Source: Methylocystis iwaonis (GTDB taxonomy: Bacteria; Pseudomonadota; Alphaproteobacteria; Rhizobiales; Beijerinckiaceae). Taken from it: 64,000 nt of DNA. Where the stretch lies: the NCBI RefSeq assembly GCF_027925385.1, contig NZ_AP027142.1, positions 1 to 64,000 on the forward strand. The letters are read 5' to 3'. Below the pieces are notes generated by a model. That model was not told where the DNA came from, made no database searches, and worked only from the letters and a program-made list of their open reading frames with translations. The position numbers and the translations under genes were made by a program. Shown here in pieces: positions 55,679 through 64,000 of the stretch; the first letter of the stretch is position 1; each line of letters starts with the position of its first letter.

Positions 55679-56932
55679 TTAGCGTAAAAGCCTGAAATAC
55701 TCAGCGGGACTCCTGCTCGCCGGCACACCCGCAAGCGTAGCTCCAGTTACGTGGCGCTTCCGCGCGCGCCGCTTCCGCCACCAGATGTAAACGCCCGTGC
55801 CGGACAGCGTCGTTATGGCGAGGCCGAGGGCGCAGACAAAAATCTTGTAAGGCATGCCGAACAGATTTGCGGTGTGAAGCTGTACGAGCCACGTCGTCAC
55901 CGTCGTCCCGCTCTGCTCTCCCGTAGGGATTTTGACGCCGAGCAACTTTCCGTCGAAGGCGTCGAAATAAACCGACGTCGATCCGTATTTGTCGCCGATG
56001 TCTCTTGACGAGCGCACGCGATACTCCCAGCCGCCGAGCTGCTTGGAATTGTATAGCGCGAGAACGCGTTCGATCGTTAAGCCGCGCTTGGTGGCCTCGG
56101 TCGCCATCAGGCGCTCTCCCGTCGCCAGCGCCTCGTCCCATGACATCGGCTCCCGGCCCGACGGCGCCGGCGGCTTGACGTCACTCCGCGCCCACATCGG
56201 CTGCTCATAATCGAGCACGAATTGCGTCACGCGCGTGTAAACGTAATTGAGATCCAAATAGACACTGGACCAGGCGAATATCAGCAGCATGACCCAGAGC
56301 CAAAGTCCGAAGGCGCGGTGGAGATCGAAATTGACGCGGTAGGCTGAGGAGCCGCGCCACTTAATGAGCCAGGCCGGCTTCCAGCGCGCGAGAAACCCTT
56401 TGCGCGAATGGCCGGTCGGCGTCGGCAGCGTCAGGTAGAACCCGACGAAGCAGTCGATCGTCCATAAGAACGCGACAACGCCAAGTATCCAGTCGCCGAT
56501 CCCGCTCATCGCCAGATACATGTGTAGGGCGTAGACGAAGGGCATGATGTCGGTCTTCGTCTTCGGCAGTCCATGCCATGCCGCGCGCCCGCGTTCATGT
56601 CCGTCGATCGGATCGAGATGGATGTAGTCAAAATCGAGCGGCGCGGCGCCCTCACGCGCCTCCATGCCGATCATCACCGAGCCGGGATAGCCGAGATATA
56701 CGGTCTTCGTTTGCGCCTGCGGAACGATCGCCTCGGCGCGGCGCGCCAACGTCGCGGCGTCGAGCGTGATCCCGGGCCGATCGCCCGGATACATCTCCGG
56801 CGTCAGCCAATGATTAATTTCGAGCCAAAACGCCAGCAGGCTTCCCGTCAGCCCGACGACGATGAGAAAGCCAGCCATCACGAGGCCCGCCCAGCGGTGA
56901 AGCCAGACCCAGAACGCGCGCGTCAACATCAA
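55679..56932 (-). CDS. PepSY-domain inner-membrane protein (siderophore reductase-like)
   Basis: A 417-residue protein with four membrane segments in the PepSY_TM layout. Helix 1 has FWVWLHRWAGLVMAGFLIVV, with conserved HRW histidine. A PepSY periplasmic part, helices 2-3 (FVYALHMYLAMSGIGDWILG; HRAFGLWLWVMLLIFAWSSV) and a final helix before VYIWWRKRRARKRH follow. Members beside TonB receptors (FoxB-type) help reduce or release iron from siderophores in the periplasm. It directly follows the TonB receptor, 73 bases downstream, and seems intact. Confidence 0.88.
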   Translation of the reverse strand: MMLTRAFWVWLHRWAGLVMAGFLIVVGLTGSLLAFWLEINHWLTPEMYPGDRPGITLDAATLARRAEAIVPQAQTKTVYLGYPGSVMIGMEAREGAAPLDFDYIHLDPIDGHERGRAAWHGLPKTKTDIMPFVYALHMYLAMSGIGDWILGVVAFLWTIDCFVGFYLTLPTPTGHSRKGFLARWKPAWLIKWRGSSAYRVNFDLHRAFGLWLWVMLLIFAWSSVYLDLNYVYTRVTQFVLDYEQPMWARSDVKPPAPSGREPMSWDEALATGERLMATEATKRGLTIERVLALYNSKQLGGWEYRVRSSRDIGDKYGSTSVYFDAFDGKLLGVKIPTGEQSGTTVTTWLVQLHTANLFGMPYKIFVCALGLAITTLSGTGVYIWWRKRRARKRHVTGATLAGVPASRSPAEYFRLLR

Positions 56933-57005
56933 AAGGCTCCTCGATACGAGAAGGGCTAAGAGGCCGCCCCGTTTCGGGACGGCCTGAGGTCGCGAAGGTT
57001 CGCGC

Positions 57006-59408
57006 TCACCATTTGAAGCTCAGCGCTCCCACTGCCGTGAACGGACGAGCGGGAATCCTGAATTTGGGCGCCGCGTTGTAGTTGAACGTATCGTCGACGG
57101 CGTCGAAGTAACGCACATTGTTGATGTTTTGCAGGTTGAGCTGCGCCGTTACCCTGTGTCCGTAGAGTTCCGCCGTGTAGCTGGCGAATCCGTCGAGCCG
57201 CGCAAAACCGGGCATAACGAATGTATTCTCGAGATCGCCCCACCAATTGGAGGAGGCGGTCACGCCGCCGCCGGCGCGAAAGCCAAGACCGTTGTCCCCG
57301 AAGTCGTAAGTGAGAAACAGCTTGCCGCTGTGACGAGGCGCGAATTCGAGATGGTTGCCGAGAAAGCCGCCCTGTGCGCCGAACACCGCACTATCAAGGA
57401 GACCGAATGGATTCAGCCGGTTCGGCGCATTGTCGTCTATCACCTTCGCGTTAATATAGGCGTAGTTGGCGATGACCGTCATGCGATCCGTCAGCGCGCC
57501 GATCAAATCGAACTCGACGCCGCGGCTGCGCTGCAGACCTGCAAGCTGCGACACTCCAACTGTTCCGAATAGCGCAGTCGCGACGTTGGATTTCGTGATC
57601 TGGTAGAATGCAAGCGTGGCGAGCAGGCCGGGAAGCGGCTGCGCCTTGAATCCGACTTCCCATTGCAGGGCACGCTCCGGTGGGAGGGCGACGCTTTTGG
57701 CGTCGAAAGCAGCCTGTGGGCCGAAAGATCTGGAATAGCTGGCGTAGGCGCTGAGTTCGGGCAGAATGTCGAAGACGACGCCGACGCGCGGGCTCCAGCC
57801 GGTAGAGATGGTGGTTGGCTGACGAAGGCGAGCCGCGATCGCCAGTTCCTTGTCGGACGCCAGAACCGGGAACAGGCCGAAGTTGGATCGCGACTTGCCT
57901 CTCGTTAGGTCGGCGATGTCGTAGCGCGCGCCGATCATCAGATGCAGCCGGTCGAAGGTAATATAATCCTGAACGTACATTCCTTTCTGACGCGCCACGA
58001 CCGAGGAGCTGGACTTGTAGCCGCGCCCGATGACGGAGTCATAGAACGCCGAGTTCGGCACGGTTCCGTAAACGGGGGCGTAGATGTTGATCGGATAATT
58101 ATCGAACCCAAAATTATAGACATAGTCGTAACCTAGATTCGCGTAATCCAGCCCGAACAGAAAATTGTGCTTGGCGCCGAGCGCCTCGAACTTGCCGCTG
58201 AGGTCGATATTTGTCGAAAGATTGTACCTTTTAAAGTCCTGAAACTGCGTTTGCCTGTTCATCTGAAAAAACTGCTCGGGGTTGAAGCTCGTGTCGTAAG
58301 CAAACTGGCCAAAGCCCGCGTTCGACAACATGTTCGAGGCAGAGCGACTGTCCTGATAGAGAAAACGATTGGTCACCTTCCAGTCTTCGTTGAGATTCTG
58401 TCGGAAGTTATAGCTGACGAGATATCGATCGAAAGTGTCCTTCGGGTCGTTCGCCTCCTGGAACGAACGCGTGTGCGGGAGTGGCGCGATCAGGGGGCCA
58501 AAAAGCGAGCCGCTCGGAAGTCCGAGATCCTGCTGTATCCTGGAGGTCAGGAGTTCGGCCTCGGCCGTGAACTCTGTCCAGGCCGACGGGCTATAACGCA
58601 CGACCGGGGCGAGAAACGCACTGCGTCCACCCTGAAACTGGCGAAACGAGCCATTATTCTGATAAGCGCCCGACACCCGGTAGGCGAGGCCGGGAACCTC
58701 GGCGATGGGCGCCGAGACATCCCACTGAGTTCTGTAGTGATCATAGGAGCCGACCTGCTGGTCGACGCGATAGAGCGGCTCATCAAGCGGCTGCTTGGTG
58801 ACGATATTGATGACGCCGCCAGGATCCGCTCTGCCGAAAAGTATCGACGAGGGGCCCTTGAGCACCTCGACGCGCTCGACATTGGCGGTGTCCACAAGCA
58901 TTGGCATACTGGTAAATTGCGACAAGGACAGCGCATTTCTGAATATGAAGTTCTGCCTGAATCCACGTATATGGAACTGCGCGCCGAGGCCCTCGAGATT
59001 GTTCGAGAGCACGCCGCTGGCATTGCTGACCGCGTCCTTGAGGTTTGTCACCTGTTGATCGACCAGCACCTGCCTGGGGATCACTTCGATCGATTGAGGA
59101 ATCTCCTTGATCGGAACGTCCATCTTGGTCGCCGAATCGGCATTGCGAACGATATAGGCCTCGGTCGGCGTTTTCGGCTCGAGCCGCAGGCCGGACGTAT
59201 TGAGCGGAACTGCCGTCGAAGGCTGCCCGACCGAACCGACCGAAGCAGCTTGGCCGCGGTGCGCTGGCGTGCGCGCAGCCGCCGCACGTCGCTGGCCGCC
59301 CACGTCGATCGTGGGCAGGGACTGCTGGGCGACGGCCCAGGTGGAGAACGCAAGAGTGAGCGCGCCGGCGGAAACGCCGCGCGTGAAGACACTGAGAAGC
59401 ATAGCCAT
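57006..59408 (-). CDS. TonB-dependent siderophore receptor
   Basis: An 800-residue outer-membrane receptor. A signal peptide ends at STWAVAQQ. A TonB-box-like leader is followed by a plug domain (about 90-220: IPQSIEVIPRQVLVDQQVTN, FHIRGF, VEVLKGPSSILFGRADPGGV) and a 22-strand barrel ending in the aromatic ...FTAVGALSFKW. The pattern is that of ferric-siderophore receptors. There is no N-terminal STN signalling domain, so it would not signal to a FecI/FecR pair. It lies between a small exported protein and the PepSY gene on the same strand. No frame damage was seen. Confidence 0.93.
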   Translation of the reverse strand: MAMLLSVFTRGVSAGALTLAFSTWAVAQQSLPTIDVGGQRRAAAARTPAHRGQAASVGSVGQPSTAVPLNTSGLRLEPKTPTEAYIVRNADSATKMDVPIKEIPQSIEVIPRQVLVDQQVTNLKDAVSNASGVLSNNLEGLGAQFHIRGFRQNFIFRNALSLSQFTSMPMLVDTANVERVEVLKGPSSILFGRADPGGVINIVTKQPLDEPLYRVDQQVGSYDHYRTQWDVSAPIAEVPGLAYRVSGAYQNNGSFRQFQGGRSAFLAPVVRYSPSAWTEFTAEAELLTSRIQQDLGLPSGSLFGPLIAPLPHTRSFQEANDPKDTFDRYLVSYNFRQNLNEDWKVTNRFLYQDSRSASNMLSNAGFGQFAYDTSFNPEQFFQMNRQTQFQDFKRYNLSTNIDLSGKFEALGAKHNFLFGLDYANLGYDYVYNFGFDNYPINIYAPVYGTVPNSAFYDSVIGRGYKSSSSVVARQKGMYVQDYITFDRLHLMIGARYDIADLTRGKSRSNFGLFPVLASDKELAIAARLRQPTTISTGWSPRVGVVFDILPELSAYASYSRSFGPQAAFDAKSVALPPERALQWEVGFKAQPLPGLLATLAFYQITKSNVATALFGTVGVSQLAGLQRSRGVEFDLIGALTDRMTVIANYAYINAKVIDDNAPNRLNPFGLLDSAVFGAQGGFLGNHLEFAPRHSGKLFLTYDFGDNGLGFRAGGGVTASSNWWGDLENTFVMPGFARLDGFASYTAELYGHRVTAQLNLQNINNVRYFDAVDDTFNYNAAPKFRIPARPFTAVGALSFKW

Positions 59409-59481
59409 ATTCCTGATGCGGCGTTTGAGCCGCTAATATCTCAATGGGAGCGAGACGCACGGCCTCGAACGGCGATGAGAG

Positions 59482-59913
59482 TCAGGAGGTACGAGGAGGG
59501 GCCAGCGCGGACCAGGAACTCAGCCAGCCAGTACGCTCAACGTCAGCGATACGAGTATCGTCAAAGATTCTGGGAACGGCAGGCTGATTATTTGAATAGG
59601 CTTGGTCGTCAATCCGTTTCGCGCGGGTGGGAGGCAAAAATTGGTCATCGCCGCCATGATGAAAAACACAGCATAGCGCAATTTGGCTACCTGCTGGAGG
59701 CGTCGATTTATCTGCAATGTCAATCGCCGAGCAGTTTGACAAGGGTTGTGACAACGACGAGTCAATCTGAGCGTGCGCCGAGCCTGCAGGAAGATGCGAG
59801 AAGCACAATCCGGCAAGCGCCTGCAGAACGAACAGCCAAGCAGCCGCGGCGACGGCGAGCCGACTGGTCCAGTTCCCAGCCAGCCCACGGGCCCGAATCG
59901 TCTTGGATGCCAC
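59482..59913 (-). CDS. Small exported protein, DUF2946-like, next to TonB receptor
   Basis: About 143 residues. I chose GTG 59913, preceded by TAGGAAAG; it places a signal peptide (RLAVAAAAWLFVLQALAGLC) near the N terminus. The mature part has QIALCCVFHHGG and ends SSWSALAPPRTS. The CC-x-F-H-H segment could bind a metal. The size, the CC pair and the terminal APP resemble DUF2946 proteins and the protein at 49344-49700. It lies 73 bases upstream of the receptor gene, so it is probably in the same transcript. Function unknown. Confidence 0.55.
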   Translation of the reverse strand: MASKTIRARGLAGNWTSRLAVAAAAWLFVLQALAGLCFSHLPAGSAHAQIDSSLSQPLSNCSAIDIADKSTPPAGSQIALCCVFHHGGDDQFLPPTRAKRIDDQAYSNNQPAVPRIFDDTRIADVERTGWLSSWSALAPPRTS

Positions 59914-60072
59914 CTTTCCTACCCCTGTGATCGAATCTGGGAAGTGAGATTCACCCGAGGCTCCGACGATGAAATCGTCGTCGAAGCTACGGTAAAGTTC
60001 AAGAATTGAATCGAGCACTGCCGAACCGAACTGCCACACTGTTGCAAAATTGTTACTCGGCCGCGTATCAAA

Positions 60073-63000
60073 TCATTCCAGCATTGCTTCATGTTTCGCC
60101 GATGAGGCGTCGGCCGCGTGGCCACGCCAGATGGCGGTCAATGTATCTCGAATTTGCGCATGCAAGATCGGGTCCGACACGATCGAGGTATGGTCGCCGG
60201 CTACGATCTGAAATTTCAGACCGCTTTGCGTAATCTGAGACCACTCGGATTTTGTCGCTTCGTCGGCCTTAAGCGACTGCTGTGCTGCCCAATAATGGAT
60301 GGGCGCCCGAATTTTTTTTAGATCGTGTTCGCAAATCATTCTGATGGCGTTCACGGTATCCGTGTAAATGAAGTCAATTAACTCGCTGGATACCCCTTGC
60401 CAGTAGCCCCGCTCTTGACCCCAGACCGCGATGTATCGGACTTGTTCCTTGGCCGATAACCGATCAGACATAGCCAAGAGATGCTTGCGATCTTCGTCCG
60501 TCAAAAGTTCATCCGGATTCTTACCTTCCAATATAGCAAATTCTCTAAAACCGTCCAGAACGGCGGTCGGACCGTTTGCAATATCGACACCATCGCCAAA
60601 GCTAGGGAAATCAAGAAACGAATCGATTACCCCCACGAAAGCAACTTTTTTGCCGAGCGCTTCCAACTTCTCCGCGATTGCAACTGCTGTAACGCCAGCG
60701 CTGCTCCAGCCCAGTAGAAAATAAGGTCCTTGAGGCTGATGGTCACGAATCTGGCGAACATAGCATTCAGCCATTTTCTCAAGCGATTCGTCGATATGTC
60801 GATCATCAAATATGCGACGCGATTGAATGCCGTTAACCGGTGCGAGCCCCTGCAGCGAATCCGCGAACGCCTGATAACGAATTGGCGACCCTCCCGCAGG
60901 GTGAATGCAATAGATCGGCGGATTTCCTCCCCCCTTACACAGCGGAACGACGAGAGATCGATTATCGTTTTGATGACCGGAGATCATCTCCGCAAGCTTT
61001 CTCGCCGTTGGCGCTTGAAAGATCGCCATCGTGGGCAAGTCTCCGCTGATCTTGCGCCGAATTCCATCGATCAGCTTTATTGCTGTCAGCGAATGCCCGC
61101 CGAGTTCGAAGAAGTTGTCATCGACTCCTATTGATTCCAGGCCAAGAACATTCTTGAATTCCTTTAGGAGCAGCCACTCCGTGGTGGTTCGTGGCGCGAC
61201 ATAGGCGCGCGTCCCCTGCGCATCGAAATTCGGCGCGGGCAGCGCCTTGCGGTCGACCTTGCCATTGGGCGTCAGCGGCAACGCTTCGAGAAACATAAAA
61301 GCCGACGGGATCATATAGTCGGGCAGATCGCTCATCAGCGACCCGCGTAGCTGCTCAATGTTCGGTTCCGCCCCACCTCTGCCGACAATATAAGCCACAA
61401 TCCGCTTGTCGCCCGGCGAATCCTCCCGCGCCAGCGCCACCGCTTCACGCACCGCTTCCAGGCGCCCCAACGCGGCCTCGATCTCGCCAAGCTCAATCCG
61501 GAAGCCACGGATCTTCACCTGATGATCGGTGCGGCCAAGGTATTCGATGTTCCCGTCCTGACGGTAGCGCGCCAGATCGCCCGTGCGATAAAGTCGCTGC
61601 CCGGGAGAACCAAACGGATTGGGGACAAATCGTTCCGCCGTGAGATCGGCCCGGTCAAGATAGCCACGCGCGAGACCCGCCCCGCCAATGTAGAGCTCTC
61701 CAGAAACGCCAACCGGAACAAGCTCAAGAGACCCGTCAAGAAGATATATTTGCGTGTTCGATATCGGGCGGCCAATCGGAACGGAAACCGTCTTTTCCTC
61801 CGGGCTCTCACATTGGTGTACCGTACTCCAAACGGAGCACTCGGTCGGTCCATATTCATTGTAAAGCCTGACATGCGCGAGCTCACTAAAATGCCGGAAC
61901 ACCAGATCGCTTTTGCACTCCTCGCCAGCAACGATGCAGACTTGCAAACTAGAACCGCTATGAGGCTCGAGAGCTTCCAAAAATGCGGAGAACAAAGAAG
62001 GAAGACATAGCAAATGCGTTATCTGTCGCTCGGCTACCAATTGCGCAATTCCGCGCGGATCACGGCGTCTCTCTTCCGAAGTGATATGCAGCGCTCCGCC
62101 TTGACAAAGCGTTCCGAATAGTCCCGCGACGGAGCTGTCGAAGGCGAATGACGACATCAGCAGAAAGTTTTGAACAGAAGCGCCGTAATAATGAGCACGG
62201 GAAGACGTGGACGCAACAACATTGCTATGTGAAATCGGCACCCCCTTAGCGCGCCCAGTGGAACCTGACGTATAAATCACGTAGGCCGTATTTTGTCCGT
62301 TTGCCCGCCGCGGCGGCGCCGATCTTGGAAGTGACTCAAGCTGAAGTGAATCGATTCCTATGGCGACATTTGGATCTGGCAAATGGGCGAGGCTGCCGGC
62401 AACCTCTTCCGAGGCCAGAACCAACTTTAGGTTGGCGTCCTTCAATATGTATCTGGTACGCTCTAAAGGGTACGATGGGTCGATTGGAACGTATCCGCCA
62501 TCGGCCTTGAGGATACCAAGAATTGCGATAACGAAGTCGGCTGATGGCGTCATGGACACGCCAACCAGCGTCTCGGGGCCAACGCCAAGGCGACGTAAAT
62601 GATGCGCCAGTTGATTGGCTCGGGCGTTCAATTCGCCATAAGTCAGACTTTGCTCCTCGAACACGACCGCGACAGCTTCAGGTGTTTTCGCCGCCTGCGC
62701 CTCGAACAGTTCGTGAATGCAACCATCCTTCGGATAATCTGCCGCCGTATCATTCCATTCGACGAGAAGTTTATGGCGCTCCGCTTCGCTCAGCACATCG
62801 ATTGTCAGCGCCGGCGTCTCGGGCGCCGTTTCAAGAGCCGTGACAAGGCCTGTAAGCGCGGCCTGGATATAGGAGCAGACGGCATTGGGATCGACCGAGC
62901 ATCGAGTCTGGACATTCAAACCGAAACCGTCGCCAAAATCGTCGACCGAAACATCAAACGGATAGTTGGTTCGCTCGTCCCAATAAAGTTCGGTAGCACC

Positions 63001-64000
63001 TTCCAACCCCTGCGAGGCGAGCACAGACGCTCCCTCATGCGCGCTGTGGCGATAGTTTAGCAAGGCCGAGAACAAGGGAGCCGGCGCTTCGATGCCGCTG
63101 CAACGCTGCGCCAACGCCAAAGACGCGTGCTCGTGCCGCAGCAAAGCTGTCAGGCGATCATGCATGCCGCGTGCGCTTTCCTCGACGCTCTCCTGTCCGA
63201 CCCGCACGCGGATCGGCAGCGTGTTGAGGAACATCCCAATCGCCCGGTCCGCGCCTGCGCCGCCGTGCATGCGGCCGAACAGAACCGTGCCGAACACCAC
63301 GTCGTTGCGCCCCGAAACGCGCGCCAGCACTTGCGCAAAGGCCAGATGCCACAGGCTCGCAAGGCTCACCCCAAGCAGACGCGCTGCCCCGCGAAGGCGT
63401 CTCGAGAGACGCGGATCGAGGTCGAGCTCGGCCTCCGCGACGCCAGAGCCGTCGCCCCGCACGTCCAATAACCCGAACGGCGTGGTCGGTTCCGTCACGT
63501 CGCCAAGCATCGCATTGAAAAACGCTTCATGCTCCGCCTGACTCACCCCCAGCCGGGCCTGCGCAACAAAATTGCGGAAGGGAATCGGAGGCGCCAGTTC
63601 GTCGGCCGGCCCACTACATAGGCTGCGATCTCGCCAAGCAGGAATTCCTGAGCCGCATGATCCAGGACCAAGTGGTGGACAAGCAATTGCAATACGACTC
63701 GGTCGTTTGCCGCATCTTTTGCCCAGAAGACACGAATCATTGGCGCCTGACGAACATCGGCTCTAAATTGGCGAGGACTGAAGCGCTCAAGCAGTTGTTG
63801 CGCAGCATCGCCCGCCGCCCAGTCGAGGCTAACTTCCTCCACGGCAAGCGAAGCCTCCCGCCACACAACTTGCATCGGCTCCCGCAAGCCGTCCCACATC
63901 ACCGCCGTACGCAATATGTCGTGGCGCGCGATGACTGCCCGCAGTGCGTTGCAAAACGCATCAAGACGTTCGCGGCTATTAAAGGCGAGGATAGTTGGGT
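60073..64000 (-). CDS. Non-ribosomal peptide synthetase, terminal C-A-PCP-TE module (partial, apparent frameshift)
   Basis: The 5' part is cut by the window edge. Reading toward 60073: condensation domain with HHLVLDHAAQE (HH-x3-D motif, final Gly replaced by His); adenylation domain with YVIYTSGSTGRAKGVPISHS, FAFDSSVAGLFG, YNEYGPTE and RTGDLARYRQDG; carrier domain with NFFELGGHSLTAIKL (phosphopantetheine Ser); thioesterase with YFLLGWSSAGVTAVAI. It would add the last residue and release a peptide, probably a siderophore given the receptor next door. Between 63604 and 63612 (GGCCGGCC) the C domain changes frame, consistent with one missing base. The substrate is not assigned. Confidence 0.88.

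Noticed and set aside
59482..64000. Possible methanobactin locus, since a methanotroph TonB receptor and small exported proteins are present
   Set aside because: No mbnB/mbnC, MATE transporter or leader-core peptide was seen, and the NRPS and siderophore-type receptor point to a peptide siderophore instead.

Overview
The window is high-GC DNA from an alphaproteobacterial type II methanotroph, most likely Methylocystis or Methylosinus. This rests on an orphan pmoC for particulate methane monooxygenase subunit C, a lanthanide-type methanol dehydrogenase cluster xoxFGJ, the dephospho-tetrahydromethanopterin (H4MPT) C1-transfer genes mch, fae and a fae paralogue, and typical alphaproteobacterial genes (gcrA, cobT, imuAB). 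No rRNA, tRNA or CRISPR array was seen.

Layout. 1-6.5 kb: 5' part of a dihydroorotase gene, a YgfZ-like folate-binding protein, orphan pmoC, and a hypX-like hydrogenase-maturation gene flanked by two GlxA/AraC-type regulators. 6.6-19 kb: one-carbon block. It holds mch, an ATP-grasp ligase, a CitG-like protein, fae, fae2 and a HisA-like protein, then the quinoprotein block xoxF-xoxG-xoxJ-CXXCW protein with a divergent metallo-beta-lactamase/SoxYZ-like pair. Together these oxidise methanol to formaldehyde in the periplasm and then to formyl units in the cytoplasm. 19-31.8 kb: mixed housekeeping and signalling genes (cobT, a PLP decarboxylase, an FAA hydrolase, an orphan histidine kinase, a two-gene Aer-like energy-taxis pair, an aldo/keto reductase and a zinc alcohol dehydrogenase with a divergent LysR regulator). 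31.8-35.9 kb: argD-argF-hslO operon and gcrA. 35.9-43.5 kb: complete phosphate regulon phoR-pstSCAB-phoU-phoB with a Pho box upstream of pstS. 43.6-46 kb: SOS mutagenesis genes imuA-imuB with a LexA box. 46.2-47.4 kb: an FmdB-type zinc ribbon and a methyltransferase.

47.5-64 kb is an accessory region with several broken genes. A truncated substrate-binding protein abuts a transposase remnant. Next come a FecI-like sigma factor without FecR, a tyrosine-recombinase remnant, and a minus-strand siderophore-type locus. That locus has the terminal module of an NRPS (running off the window), a TonB-dependent siderophore receptor, a PepSY membrane protein, and a MacAB/TolC-like exporter. In the exporter the membrane-fusion protein is fused in frame to only the tail of the ATPase, and one of two tandem permeases is frameshifted. 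The NRPS also carries an apparent single-base frameshift. Uptake genes look intact while synthesis and export genes look damaged.

At least four families of short palindromic intergenic repeats are scattered through the chromosome-like part. One copy sits in frame inside imuA and is predicted to be translated.
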